64,000 bases of DNA, from contig NZ_FORH01000001.1 in NCBI RefSeq assembly GCF_900113955.1, positions 612,395 through 676,394 of the forward strand. The letters are read 5' to 3'. The translations under genes were made by a program, and so were the position numbers. The notes below the pieces were generated by a model, which had not been told where the DNA came from, ran no database searches, and saw only the letters and a list, made by a program, of their open reading frames with translations. This DNA comes from Celeribacter neptunius (GTDB lineage Bacteria > Pseudomonadota > Alphaproteobacteria > Rhodobacterales > Rhodobacteraceae). Every line of letters starts with the position of its first letter. Within the stretch, counting starts at the first letter, position 1. Below, one piece after another: positions 45,003 through 54,735 of the stretch.

Positions 45003-45584
45003 CTACTCCGGTAGGTCCTTGTAGCCTGTCACCATCGCGCGGGGAAGATTGACCTTGGTGCGATAGCTCTCAAAGATCACCGCCGCGATATGCAGGACGA
45101 CCGAGACCTCGGCCCAGTCGACCGCGATCTTGTGCACCTCTTCGGGCCATTCGACGCCCCAGAACATATCCGTGGTCATCAGATAACCGGACAGCCCGAT
45201 CACCGAGAGCGTCAGCAGCAGGTTGTAAATCATCAGGGCGCCGAGCGGCGTGTGCCCGACATGGATATGCACCCGGCCGGAGACCATATCGGCACCCTGT
45301 TCCAGCGCGTCCTGCGCCGAGGGCGGAAAGCTCTTGAACCGGGCGTATTGGCCACCGACGAAGCCCCAGAGCAGGCGAAAGCCGACGAGCCCGATGATCG
45401 TGTAGCCGAACACCAGGTGCAAATCGTTCTCGCCATCGACGAAAAGCGCGTTGGCGGCGAAACAGCTCACCAGCGACCAGTGAAACAGGCGCACCAGCGG
45501 GTCCCAGACCCGGGTGCGTTTCCGCGCCGGGGGCCGGACGCTTGTTACGCGGTCGTCCATCGTGCCGTTCATTGCGGTTTTCAT
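45003..45584 (-). CDS. cytochrome b561-type di-heme membrane protein
   Basis: 193 residues with four hydrophobic helices. Heme-ligand histidines are seen in DPLVRLFHWSL, NDLHLVFGY, IHVGHTPLGA and SVVLHIAAV. GRVHIHVGHTPLGALMIYNLL matches the Ni/Fe-hydrogenase-type/b561 superfamily. A good ribosome site (GGAG) precedes ATG 45584; an alternative start is ATG 45560. Likely passes electrons between quinone and a periplasmic partner. Its partner may be the PepSY protein upstream. Confidence 0.88.
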   Translation of the reverse strand: MKTAMNGTMDDRVTSVRPPARKRTRVWDPLVRLFHWSLVSCFAANALFVDGENDLHLVFGYTIIGLVGFRLLWGFVGGQYARFKSFPPSAQDALEQGADMVSGRVHIHVGHTPLGALMIYNLLLTLSVIGLSGYLMTTDMFWGVEWPEEVHKIAVDWAEVSVVLHIAAVIFESYRTKVNLPRAMVTGYKDLPE

Positions 45585-45684
45585 GGCGGATCTCCTTTCT
45601 CCCTCAGACCTGCCGCGCCCGCGATGGCTTGGCGCGTGATGCGCCGGGATGAGTGCAGAGCGCGGCAGGCGGGAAGGTTATGGG

Positions 45685-45930
45685 TCAGTCTTGGACTTTG
45701 ACGATGTTGAACTCGCCATCGAGCAGGACTTCGTATTTGCCGCCGTCTTTCTTGGCATAGGCTTCATAGAGACCGTCTTCGATCTTGATCTTGCCGACCT
45801 CGTAACCGTCTGCGGTGAGCATTTCGGTGATCTGGGCTTTGATCTCGTCATTGAGCGGCAGATCGTTCGACGCGAAAGCGGCGCCGGAGGCAGCGGTGAA
45901 AAGGGCGGTGGCGAAAAGGATAGATTTCAT
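45685..45930 (-). CDS. small periplasmic PepSY-domain protein
   Basis: 81 residues from ATG 45930. Signal peptide MKSILFATALFTAASGAAFA, then a PepSY-like domain of about 60 residues (LNDEIKAQITEMLTADGYEV, KIEDGLYEAYAKKDG, KYEVLLDGEFNIVKV). Small PepSY proteins often travel with b-type cytochromes. First gene of the PepSY-b561-LuxR group; 100 bp to the cytochrome gene. Confidence 0.85.
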   Translation of the reverse strand: MKSILFATALFTAASGAAFASNDLPLNDEIKAQITEMLTADGYEVGKIKIEDGLYEAYAKKDGGKYEVLLDGEFNIVKVQD

Positions 45931-46202
45931 GTCCTGTGATCCTCGTAAGGGAATGGGTTGCGATGCCCGATCTGGCGTGAGTGCCGGGGCAACGAGGACA
46001 CAGGGCATGAGCAAATCGGGTCTGACCACTCAACGGCAGTTGCAGTGGTCCGGCATTCTACAAAGGTTGATGAGGCTAAACCGCAGTCTTAGAGCGGGTT
46101 TTCGCCGGTTTGACCCGGCTCACCAAAAGCTGAATATCGGTGTTTGGCCCGGGCGCAGATTGGGCGCAGATGTTGGGGATGTGGTGAGCGGGGGAGACGA
46201 TT

Positions 46203-46625
46203 TTACCCGTGAATCGCAAACGTGTCGGTCAGCTCATCGCGATGCACGACATGGATCTTGTTGCCCGACGGGTCGCGCAGATAGGCGCCATAGTAATCCG
46301 GCGCGTAATGTGGCCGGGGGCCCGGTGCGCCCTCATCGGTGCCGCCATGGCTGAGACCCGCGGCATGGGCCGTGTCCACAGCCGCGCGCGAGGGGGCGAC
46401 GAACGCCAGCATGACACCATTGCCGGGTTTTGCCTCTGCCTTGTCGAAAGGCTTGTAGACATAGAAGCGCGGGTAGGGCGCCTCGGGCCGCACCCAGCAG
46501 CGCGCCTCCGGTCCGCCATCGGGCACGACCGCGCGCTGTGTCATGCCGATGGCGCCCAGCACCGCGTCGTAAAAAACGGCAGCCTCGTCGAGATCATCGG
46601 CGCCCAGCGTGACATGGGAAAACAT
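46203..46625 (-). CDS. VOC/glyoxalase-family protein
   Basis: 140 residues. Beta-alpha-beta VOC fold with MFSHVTLGADDLDEAAVFYDAVL at the N-terminus and YGAYLRDPSGNKIHVVHR near the C-terminus. The His and Glu of classical glyoxalase I are not all present, so specificity is unknown. The ribosome site AGGGAGAG is present. Directly downstream of rsmA (15 bp), so probably the last gene of the lptF-rsmA block. Confidence 0.85.
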   Translation of the reverse strand: MFSHVTLGADDLDEAAVFYDAVLGAIGMTQRAVVPDGGPEARCWVRPEAPYPRFYVYKPFDKAEAKPGNGVMLAFVAPSRAAVDTAHAAGLSHGGTDEGAPGPRPHYAPDYYGAYLRDPSGNKIHVVHRDELTDTFAIHG

Positions 46626-46640
46626 CGCGGCTCTCCCTGC

Positions 46641-47483
46641 TCAGACCGTCGCCAATTCGCGGGCCAGCGCGCACCAGCCCTCGACCGAGATCTGTTCGGC
46701 GCGATCCGTGGGTTTGATCCCGGCGGCCAGCAGATGATCCTCGATCTCGGGGGCAATGCCCTTGAGCGAGGCGCGGAGCATCTTGCGGCGCTGGTTGAAC
46801 CCGGCGGCGACGATGCGTTCGAGCACTTTGGGATCGGCCTCGAACCGCGGTGCGGGCAGCGCCTCAAAATGCACCACGGCGGAATGGATCTTCGGCGGCG
46901 GGCTGAAGGCCTCGGGCGGCAATTCCATGACGATGCGCGGCGTGGTGCGCCACTGGCTCAGGATCGCCAGACGACCGTATTTCTTGCTGCCCGGTTCGGC
47001 AACGATCCGCTCCGCCACTTCGCGCTGGAACATCAGGGTCAGCGACGACCAATAGGGCGGCCAGGCGTCCGGCGTGAGCCAGCGCACCAGAAGCTCGGTG
47101 CCGACATTATAGGGCAGGTTGGCGACGATGCGCACCGGCGGGGTGAGACGTTCGAGCGGATCGATCTCGAGCGCGTCGGCGTTGAGCACCTCGAGCTTGC
47201 CGGGATAGGTCTCGGAAATCTCGGCCAGCGCCGCCATCGCCCGGCTGTCCTTTTCGACGGCCAAGACCTTGCGCGCGCCCTCGGCCAGAAGCCCGCGGGT
47301 CAGACCGCCCGGGCCGGGGCCGACCTCCAACACGTCGCAGTGCGACAGATCGCCGGCCTGACGGGCAATTTTCGAGGTCAGATTGAGATCCAGAAGAAAG
47401 TTCTGGCCCAGAGATTTCTTCGCCACCAGCCCGTGACGCTCGATCACCTCTCTGAGCGGTGGCAGCCCGTCGACGGTGGCCAT
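46641..47483 (-). CDS. rsmA: 16S rRNA (adenine1518/1519-N6) dimethyltransferase
   Basis: KsgA; dimethylates two adenines of the 3' terminal helix of 16S rRNA in late 30S assembly. 280 residues. [20 protein letters not shown], the SAM site [16 protein letters not shown] and the catalytic NLPYN are all present. Start codon overlaps the pdxA stop by one base. Confidence 0.97.
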   Translation of the reverse strand: MATVDGLPPLREVIERHGLVAKKSLGQNFLLDLNLTSKIARQAGDLSHCDVLEVGPGPGGLTRGLLAEGARKVLAVEKDSRAMAALAEISETYPGKLEVLNADALEIDPLERLTPPVRIVANLPYNVGTELLVRWLTPDAWPPYWSSLTLMFQREVAERIVAEPGSKKYGRLAILSQWRTTPRIVMELPPEAFSPPPKIHSAVVHFEALPAPRFEADPKVLERIVAAGFNQRRKMLRASLKGIAPEIEDHLLAAGIKPTDRAEQISVEGWCALARELATV

Positions 47484-48490
47484 CAGCCGCGCCCTTTGCG
47501 GGCGGCGGCAATCGCCATGTCGAGCGCCATGCGCAGCGAGGCGATCAGGCTAGAGGGATCGGCCACGCCCTTGCCGGCAATGTCGAACGCCGTGCCGTGA
47601 TCCGGCGAGGTGCGGATGAACGGCAGGCCGAGGGTGACATTGACGCCACCGGAGAAATCGATGGTCTTGATCGGAATGAGCGCCTGATCGTGATAGGCGC
47701 AGAGCGCGACGTCATAATTGGCGCGTGCGCGGGCATGGAACATCGTGTCCGGCGGCATCGGGCCGATGAGATCGAAACCTTCCTTCCTGAGACGTTCGAT
47801 CAGGGGGATCATCCACTCAAGCTCTTCGTTGCCCATGGCACCGCCTTCACCGGCATGCGGGTTCAGCCCGGCGATGGCGATGCTCGGCCGCGACAATCCC
47901 CAATAGCGTTCGAGATCGGCGGCGGTGACGCGGATCGTGGCTTCCAAAAGCTCCGGGTTGAATTGCGCCGGCACGTCCTTGAGCGGGATATGGATGGTGA
48001 CCGGCACCACCCGCAGCTCGGGACAGGCCAGCATCATCACCTCATGCTCGACGCCGCCGAGATGGGCGAGGAATTCGGTATGGCCGGGAAAGGCATAGCC
48101 GGCGCCGTCTTTCAGCACTTTCTTGTTGATCGGCGCGGTGCAGAGCCCGGAGGCCTCGCCGCTTTGCACCAGCGCGACGGCACGGCGGATCACATCGATC
48201 ACGCTCTGGGCATTCTCCAGGCTGGGCTTGCCGGGCCGGACCTCTTCGGGAAAATCGTGACGCAGCACCGGCAGGGCCCAGCGGGAGACTTCCAGCGCCT
48301 CGGCCGGGCTGGAGATTTCCTCGTAGAGCGCATCCTGCGGCAGGTGGCGCGGATCGCCGATCCAGAAAAACGGGATGTCGCCGGTGAGAAGCTTTGCGGC
48401 CTTGACCGCAAGTTCGGGCCCGATCCCGGCCGGTTCACCGCAGCTGAGGGCAATCGGGGCAATCGGGGCGGAAGGATCGGTCTGGCTCAT
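47483..48490 (-). CDS. pdxA: 4-hydroxythreonine-4-phosphate dehydrogenase
   Basis: NAD-dependent step of pyridoxal-5'-phosphate synthesis. ATG 48490 preferred over the in-frame TTG at 48502. 335 residues. The family start [18 protein letters not shown], the metal-binding [25 protein letters not shown] and the C-terminal [14 protein letters not shown] with metal His are all present. Between surA and rsmA, as in E. coli. Confidence 0.96.
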   Translation of the reverse strand: MSQTDPSAPIAPIALSCGEPAGIGPELAVKAAKLLTGDIPFFWIGDPRHLPQDALYEEISSPAEALEVSRWALPVLRHDFPEEVRPGKPSLENAQSVIDVIRRAVALVQSGEASGLCTAPINKKVLKDGAGYAFPGHTEFLAHLGGVEHEVMMLACPELRVVPVTIHIPLKDVPAQFNPELLEATIRVTAADLERYWGLSRPSIAIAGLNPHAGEGGAMGNEELEWMIPLIERLRKEGFDLIGPMPPDTMFHARARANYDVALCAYHDQALIPIKTIDFSGGVNVTLGLPFIRTSPDHGTAFDIAGKGVADPSSLIASLRMALDMAIAAARKGRG

Positions 48491-48624
48491 GGGATCTCGC
48501 AATGGGCAACGGGGTTATGGGAAACATGCGAACTGGGACCCGCAATCGGGCATCATGTAAAAACAACGTTACGGAAATCACATCCCGGGCCATCTGGCAA
48601 TATGGCGCCGGGGAGGACCTCCGC

Positions 48625-49911
48625 TCAGGGGATCACGATGGTCGCATCGGCGCGCATTTCGGCCAGAAAACTGTCGGCCAGCGCAGAGAGACGCGCCGAT
48701 TGCAGCTGATTGCGGATCTGATCGCGGTCGGCATCGGCCTTGGCGGCGTAAGAGCGGCCGCACATCATCAGGAAGACGAGCGTCTGGCCATCGGCACGGG
48801 TCAGCGCGGTCGAGACCTCGCCCGGGTCGAGCTTCGCCAGCTCCAGCGCCACGTCATTGGGGATCTGGCCGACCGGCAGGGTGTCGATCTGCAACACGCT
48901 TTCGGGCTCTCCCTTGGCGATGCCATAGAGATCGTCGCAGGTGTCGACCTGGGCTTCCACCTCGGCGGCGCGTTTCATCGCTGCTTCCGAGTGACCGCCG
49001 GCGATGTAATAGGCGGCATATTCGATCGCGTCCGCGGGCGGTGTCGGCGTATCGGTTTCGGCCACCGAGCGCAGCTGGAAAATGCCGATGGCATTGCCGG
49101 TGGACAAGGGCGTGGAGATCTCGCCGGGTTTCAAGCCGATGACCGCGGCGCGCAAGGGCGGCGGCAAATCCCCGATCGCGCTCCAGTCCATCCGCCCGGC
49201 CTTGTCGCGCGAGGGCGCCACGGAATATTTCGTGGCGGCGGCGGCAAAGGCGGCGACCGACGGGTTGGCGGCGATCTGTTTGGCGAGCGCTTCGGATTGC
49301 GCCGCTTCCTCGGGGGTGCGGGCCGGCAGGAACAATTCGGACAACAGCACCCTGAGCCCGCCGGAGGGACCGTTTTCCTGCAGGGCGCGGTCGATCTCGG
49401 ATTCCGAGACCTGCGCCTTGGAGGCGAAGCGGCCGCGCACATAGTCGCGCCAAGTCAGCCCGACGCTCAGAAAATCGCGCACGGTCTGCGCCGAGACGCC
49501 GTTTCGCGCCATCAGGGAGAGAAATTGTTCCGGCTGGAGATTGCCGCGGCTGGCAAATTCGGCAATGCCCTGGGCAATCTGTTCATCGGTGATGGCAAAT
49601 CCGATCCGGTCGGCGGCTTCCATTTTCAGCCGGTCTTCGATCAGCGCGTCGAGTGCCGCCTGACGCGAGGTCCCGCCGCCCAATGTGCTCAGAAGCTGCA
49701 TCCGCTGATCGAGCTCGTAACGTGTCACCACCTTGTCGTTCACATAGGCGACCGGCGCAAACATGTTCTGGGCCGCAGCCAGGCCGGGCTGGGCCAGAAG
49801 CGGCAGGGTGAGCATCATCGCGCGCAGCGGTCTGCCCGTGATATTGGCTGTGATGGTCAAGGCCCGTGTCACCGTCGCGGCAAGAAACTTTGCTCCGAAT
49901 TTGCGTGTCAT
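48625..49911 (-). CDS. surA: periplasmic chaperone / peptidyl-prolyl isomerase SurA
   Basis: Escorts outer-membrane proteins, including LptD, to the BAM machinery. ATG 49911 lies 5 bases after GAGGAG. 428 residues. A signal peptide is longer than usual, with cleavage likely after GLAAA near residue 48. The SurA N-domain (VAYVNDKVVTRYELDQRMQLL) is clear. Only one parvulin-like region is recognisable (about residues 180-290), and the rotamase sequence is weakly conserved, so isomerase activity is doubtful. The C-terminus folds back as in the family. Confidence 0.9.
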   Translation of the reverse strand: MTRKFGAKFLAATVTRALTITANITGRPLRAMMLTLPLLAQPGLAAAQNMFAPVAYVNDKVVTRYELDQRMQLLSTLGGGTSRQAALDALIEDRLKMEAADRIGFAITDEQIAQGIAEFASRGNLQPEQFLSLMARNGVSAQTVRDFLSVGLTWRDYVRGRFASKAQVSESEIDRALQENGPSGGLRVLLSELFLPARTPEEAAQSEALAKQIAANPSVAAFAAAATKYSVAPSRDKAGRMDWSAIGDLPPPLRAAVIGLKPGEISTPLSTGNAIGIFQLRSVAETDTPTPPADAIEYAAYYIAGGHSEAAMKRAAEVEAQVDTCDDLYGIAKGEPESVLQIDTLPVGQIPNDVALELAKLDPGEVSTALTRADGQTLVFLMMCGRSYAAKADADRDQIRNQLQSARLSALADSFLAEMRADATIVIP

Positions 49912-50099
49912 GCCCACTCCTCGTTCTGCCTCTGTCAGGCCTCAATTAGGCCGGTTCCTCTCGGACCCGATTGCGATCCCCGTGCCAGCGCATGGCACGC
50001 AGAAATCCTGTTGCCCTCTTTCTAAGAGGTTTCGCGTCGCGGGCCAAGCGGATTGCGGCCCATGATCGGTTGCGATCGGCGACGCCATGCCGGCCCCGG

Positions 50100-52307
50100 C
50101 TACAAGCCGCATGTGCCGGCCGAAGTCTTGCCGGAACCGAAGGCGCCAAAGCCGACGGAAAAGGCAAAGCGTGTTGTCGGGTCGAGCGCCTCGGTGTCCC
50201 AGAACCGCCGGGTCAGGCTGAGCCGCAGACGGGTACATTCGTTCTGAAATTCCAGGCCCAGACCGGCACGCGTGGCTTCGTTCTCGTTGAAATCGTAGAG
50301 ATAGAGCGCGCTCGCGGTCCAATTGCGTGCCAGTTTCACGGTGCCGTCGAAGCCGAATTCATTGAGCGGTGTGTCGCGATCCTCGAGCGCATTGGCGATG
50401 ACGTAACTGTAGGTCGTGCCGATGCTGTAGCGGCTGCGGGCGTAATTGAGACGGGTTTCCCATTTCGTCACCTCGGCATCCGCAGCGATGAGGGCGCGGC
50501 TGTTGAAGGCGAGTCCGTTGTCGAAGCGCATGGCCGCGCCGATCAGCCAGTCGGAGCTCTGGCCGGACAATCCGGAGGCGGTGGAATATTCCGCATGATC
50601 CTCGAGATAGAGTACCCGGCCAAGGCTCAGCGCATAATCCGTGGTCTCGGAAGCATGCGAAAACCGCAGCCCGGCCGCCGCTGTCAGCCCGGTGGTCCGC
50701 CGATCGGCGCCGGGAAACCGCGCCAGCGTCAGAAGATTGCCCTCATCGAACTCGACAAGCTGGGAATCGCTGTTGGGTACCGTGCCGCCGGTGCTGTCGG
50801 ACCAGCCGAGCTGCAGGATCGGCTCGAGCAGTTCTGATGCTCCCGAGGCGGTCACCCGGGTGAGCGGCCAGCTCAGTCGGGTCTCGACCGAGCCGGTGAG
50901 ACGCAGCACCGTGTCGTCATAGGCGGCATAGTGTTGCTGCAGATAGCCGTCGAGCATCAAAGCGGCGGTATTATCGAGCCGCAGCCCCGGGCCGAAGATC
51001 AGATTGCCGCTCCAGCGGGTTTCGGCACCGAGACGCAGCATGTCATAGCCGACGACATCCTCGCGCGAGTCGCGATAGGCGGTCGATCCGGAGAGACCGA
51101 AACTCAGGCGCCCGGGCAGGACGGCCGGATCGAGAAAACGCTCGAAATTGAAACTGCCCAACACCAGCGGCAGCGTGTCTTCGACAGCGATATCGGCGCC
51201 ACGCAGGCTGCGCGAATAGGTCAGTTCCGCATCCAGCGCCTCATCTTGGCGATAGCGCGTCAGGGTGAGTTTCGAGGGCAGGTAATCGCTATCGTAAATG
51301 CCGTAATCGGCGAGATAGGCGATGTCGGAGGCAGCGCGCAGGTCTAGGCCGAAATTCAACCCCTTCGCGATATCCCAGTTGCCCTTGGCAAAGAGATAGG
51401 CGCGTATCCCGCTGCGGGTGTCATCCGAACTGAGCGCCCCATTGAGCTGCAGGGTGCCGTTCGAGAAGGCCTGACGATAGCGCAGGTTGAGCGTCGTGGT
51501 CCTGGTGGCGATATAGGGCGAGATGGTGAGATCGCGATGATCGCCGAGGGTGACGAAATAGGGGATCTCGATCCCGGTGCCCAACGTTGAATCCGTGCGG
51601 ATCTCGGGGATCAGAAAGCCGGTGGCACGTTTCAGGCTTGGGTCCGGCACACGCAGATGCGGCAACCAGAGCACCGGAATATTCGCGATACGCAAATGCG
51701 CATTGGTAAAATAGAGCTGGTGTTCCTGACTGTCGTGGATCACTTCGCGGGCGCGGATTTCCCACAAAGGCACGGGGCGGGCGGCGCAGACCTCGCAGGT
51801 CGAGGCGATGGAGTTCTGTAGCCGCAGATAACGCCCGTCGACCACATCGAGCCGGGCGGCCGCGAGCTGCAATTGCCGGGCGATGACGGCGCGGGCCGAG
51901 ATCAGAAGCCCGTTTTGCAAGGCGGGGTCCAGCTCGGCAGATGAGGCGAGAAGGACGGTGTCGGACCCGGCCTCGGTCAGCCGGATCGGGCCTTCGATGC
52001 TGAGTTGACCCGTGTCCTGATTGTAGATGATCCGGCTGGCCGTGAGTTTTGTCGTGTCGCGCAGCACTTCGATATGGCCTTCGGCGATCAACTGCGTGCC
52101 GTCGAACGTCACGCTGTCGGCCAGAAGCGCCGTTGGCGGGGTGCTGGCCTCCTGAGCTGTGCTCTGGGCATGGGCCGCCGGGACGAATGGCGCCATGAGA
52201 AGCGGCGCACCGACGAGCGGCGCCATGAACAAAGCCGAGCTCAGGGCAAGGGCCCTGAGCCGTCCGGAGCGCGTGCGGCGCGCGGGAGAGGCCGGTGCTT
52301 CAGTCAT
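50100..52307 (-). CDS. lptD: LPS-assembly outer membrane protein LptD
   Basis: Outer-membrane translocon that inserts LPS in the outer leaflet with LptE. Start ATG 52307; the longer frame upstream is a shadow of lptG. 735 residues. Signal region ends near AHAQ (about residue 48), then an OstA/LptA-type beta-jellyroll (ALLADSVTFDGTQLIAEGHI), then a large beta-barrel with many alternating aromatic strands. Cysteines: a CEVC pair near residue 172, one in FQNECTRLRL and one at the C-terminal GTCGL. These could form the inter-domain disulfides known in LptD. LptE is not in the window. Confidence 0.94.
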   Translation of the reverse strand: MTEAPASPARRTRSGRLRALALSSALFMAPLVGAPLLMAPFVPAAHAQSTAQEASTPPTALLADSVTFDGTQLIAEGHIEVLRDTTKLTASRIIYNQDTGQLSIEGPIRLTEAGSDTVLLASSAELDPALQNGLLISARAVIARQLQLAAARLDVVDGRYLRLQNSIASTCEVCAARPVPLWEIRAREVIHDSQEHQLYFTNAHLRIANIPVLWLPHLRVPDPSLKRATGFLIPEIRTDSTLGTGIEIPYFVTLGDHRDLTISPYIATRTTTLNLRYRQAFSNGTLQLNGALSSDDTRSGIRAYLFAKGNWDIAKGLNFGLDLRAASDIAYLADYGIYDSDYLPSKLTLTRYRQDEALDAELTYSRSLRGADIAVEDTLPLVLGSFNFERFLDPAVLPGRLSFGLSGSTAYRDSREDVVGYDMLRLGAETRWSGNLIFGPGLRLDNTAALMLDGYLQQHYAAYDDTVLRLTGSVETRLSWPLTRVTASGASELLEPILQLGWSDSTGGTVPNSDSQLVEFDEGNLLTLARFPGADRRTTGLTAAAGLRFSHASETTDYALSLGRVLYLEDHAEYSTASGLSGQSSDWLIGAAMRFDNGLAFNSRALIAADAEVTKWETRLNYARSRYSIGTTYSYVIANALEDRDTPLNEFGFDGTVKLARNWTASALYLYDFNENEATRAGLGLEFQNECTRLRLSLTRRFWDTEALDPTTRFAFSVGFGAFGSGKTSAGTCGL

Positions 52308-52311
52308 TCCC

Positions 52312-53409
52312 CTATCCATCCTCCAAATGCAACAGAAGGGCAAGCGTGGCGAAACAGACCGCGATCGGGGGCGCCCAGGCCGCAAGCGGGATCGGCAAAA
52401 GCCCGTTTTGCCCCATGACGATGGCAAAGGAGCGCAGGAAGTAAAAGGCGAAGGCCAGGATGATCGCGGTGATCACGAGGGTCGAGGTCCGCCCCAGACG
52501 GGTGTGGCGCATGGTGAAGCCGGCGGCGATCAGCACCATGGCGACAAAGGCAAAGGGCAGGGCCAGCTCGCTTTGCAGCCACATCCGGTAACTGCGCGCC
52601 GAGAAGCCGGCGAATTCCAGCTTTTCGATATAGCCGGACATGTCCCAGATCGAAATCGCCGAAGGGGTGCCGAACCGGTCGCGGATCTCATCCACGGTGA
52701 GCGAGGTCGGCAGCGTCAGCCGGTCGTGTTCCGTGGCCGCGGCCTCCGGGTTGGCGGCGCCTTCGAGAGGCCAGCGCTTGGCCTGTGAGAGCACCCAGTC
52801 GGAGCCTTCGATCCGGGCATCCTGCGCCTCGATGCGATAGAGCGGCAGCCCGTCCGCGGTGAAGCCGATGAAGCTCACATCCTGCAACAGCGAGCCGTCG
52901 AGATTGGAACGCGAGGCGCGGATCAGCATCTGACCCGTCTGTGTCCCCTCGCGCAGCCAGAGACCTTCGTCGGAGACGGAAAATACCTGTCTCTCGCCCT
53001 TCAGAAGCAGGGTCTTCTGTTGGTCATAGGCGCGTTCGGTGGCCGCCGCGAAAGGATTGAGCACGGAGATGCAGAACAGGCCGAAGAGAAAGGCCACGCT
53101 GACCGGTGGCAGTAAAGAGCGCAGGGCCGAGCGCCCGGCGGCACGGGCCACCACCAGTTCCGAACTGCGCGCCAGTCCGAGAAACATCACCAGCGTGGCA
53201 ATCATCACCACGATCGGCAGGATATCGTAAAGCCCGCGCGGCACCCGCAGCAGCGCCATGCGCAGGACCGTCATGCCGCCGGTCTCGATGCCGGAGAAGC
53301 TGCGGATCTGATCGAGGCTCTCGACCATGGCGATGAGGCCTGCAAAGATTGCCAGCACCATGAACAGGGCGCGCAGGAAGCGGCGGGCAAAATAGAGATC
53401 GAGCCTCAT
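52312..53409 (-). CDS. lptG: LPS export ABC transporter permease LptG
   Basis: Inner-membrane half of the LptB2FG extractor. 365 residues. Six TM helices, three at each end, flank a periplasmic beta-jellyroll. The N-terminal block MRLDLYFARRFLRAL and SSELVVARAAGRSA (the coupling-helix region) are typical. Start overlaps the lptF stop (ATGA, 53406-53409). The 4-bp gap to lptD indicates a single transcript for the inner- and outer-membrane steps. Confidence 0.94.
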   Translation of the reverse strand: MRLDLYFARRFLRALFMVLAIFAGLIAMVESLDQIRSFSGIETGGMTVLRMALLRVPRGLYDILPIVVMIATLVMFLGLARSSELVVARAAGRSALRSLLPPVSVAFLFGLFCISVLNPFAAATERAYDQQKTLLLKGERQVFSVSDEGLWLREGTQTGQMLIRASRSNLDGSLLQDVSFIGFTADGLPLYRIEAQDARIEGSDWVLSQAKRWPLEGAANPEAAATEHDRLTLPTSLTVDEIRDRFGTPSAISIWDMSGYIEKLEFAGFSARSYRMWLQSELALPFAFVAMVLIAAGFTMRHTRLGRTSTLVITAIILAFAFYFLRSFAIVMGQNGLLPIPLAAWAPPIAVCFATLALLLHLEDG

Positions 53410-54617
53410 GATGCAGCCCCCGTGTGATCTTTCGTGTCCTCTCCGGCGCCGGTTTTCGTCTGGGCATTGCGCCGGCGGCGCAGCAGCGGCGGCCGGGTCG
53501 AATGCCACAGCAGCAGGCTGGCGAGCACGATGGCGACCAGCGACGACAGGTAACGCAGCGGCCAGAGCTGCGGGTCGCGATCGATCAGCCCTTCGAAGGA
53601 ATTGTCCATCGATTTGACGACGACCAGCAGGAAAATGGCCAGAAGGATCTGGCGCCACAATCCGAAGCGCGAAAACCCGCCGATCAGCAGCGCGGCAAAG
53701 CCGACGAGGCAGATGGCGACGCCTTGCACCGCCTTGTTCATCCGCTGGGTGACCTCGGCGAGCATGCTCAGGGGCGTGATCCCGAGGTCCTGTTGCAGCA
53801 CCGGATCGGCCTTGAGCAGGGTGAAACTGTCGGTGGCGCGCAGGCTGCGTCGCTGATCGGTCTGGTTGCCCAGAAGCCCCTTGAGGCTATAGGCGAAACT
53901 GTCGAACCGGGTGACCGAGAGACGGGTGTCCGCGATGTCGAAGGTCTGGGTCATGCCATCGAACATCAGGAGCATCGGCCCCTCGTCATCTTTGACGATC
54001 AGCGCGCGGCTGGCCATGAAGCTCTGGCGCTGGCCTTCGCTGCGGCTGTTGGAGAGATAGACATCCTCCAACTCGCCGGCCGGGGTGATGTTGCGGACGT
54101 AAAAGGTGATGCCCTTGACCGGATGGACGAATGTGCCCTCGGTCAGCAGCTGGGCGGTGACGTCGCGGGCAATCTCGGCCCGGCGCAGGTCGAGCTCGCG
54201 TTGCGACAGCGGCACGAGGATATGCGCGAGGATGGCCACCATCAGCCCGACAATCAGGCCGAAGACCAGAACCGGACGCGCCAGCCGATAGGGCGAATAG
54301 CCCGCCGCCTGCACCACCACCAGTTCGGATTCGGAGGCCAGCCGGTTGGTGACATAGACTGTCGCGGCAAAGGCGGCGATCGGCAGCATGTTGACCAGGA
54401 TGGTCGGCAGTGAAAGCAGGGTAAGCTGCAAAAACGTCGAGGCCGATTGCCCGTCGCCCATCAGCCAGTCCAAGAGGCTCACCGCCTTGTTGACCCAGAA
54501 CACCAGAGCCAGCACGAGCGAGAAGAATCCGAACAGCATCAGCAATTGCTGAAGCATGTATTTGTCGAATCTTCCCAAACCGCTGATCCTCGAAAATATC
54601 GGGTGACGCACCCTCAT
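53406..54617 (-). CDS. lptF: LPS export ABC transporter permease LptF
   Basis: Partner of LptG. 403 residues as drawn from ATG 54617; a start at the TTG at 54578 (GRFDKYMLQQLL) behind AGGA would match the usual family length better. TM helices at both ends flank the periplasmic domain (about residues 130-290). The coupling region ASESELVVVQAAGYSPYRLA is present. A basic, likely disordered tail (RRRRNAQTKTGAGEDTKD) ends it. Divergent from pepA over 118 bp. Confidence 0.93.
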   Translation of the reverse strand: MRVRHPIFSRISGLGRFDKYMLQQLLMLFGFFSLVLALVFWVNKAVSLLDWLMGDGQSASTFLQLTLLSLPTILVNMLPIAAFAATVYVTNRLASESELVVVQAAGYSPYRLARPVLVFGLIVGLMVAILAHILVPLSQRELDLRRAEIARDVTAQLLTEGTFVHPVKGITFYVRNITPAGELEDVYLSNSRSEGQRQSFMASRALIVKDDEGPMLLMFDGMTQTFDIADTRLSVTRFDSFAYSLKGLLGNQTDQRRSLRATDSFTLLKADPVLQQDLGITPLSMLAEVTQRMNKAVQGVAICLVGFAALLIGGFSRFGLWRQILLAIFLLVVVKSMDNSFEGLIDRDPQLWPLRYLSSLVAIVLASLLLWHSTRPPLLRRRRNAQTKTGAGEDTKDHTGAAS

Positions 54618-54735
54618 GGGTCTCGCGCCGGACCTTATCCTTGCTTGCGCGCGGGAGAAAGGTCCAATCTCGCACTGGTCAGCCCTGTCTTTGGCCGCTA
54701 CCTATGTGGGAAGCTGACAACACAAAGGATTTGCC

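Noticed and set aside
46209-47600. 463-residue plus-strand frame
   Set aside because: Antisense to rsmA and the VOC gene; GC-bias shadow.
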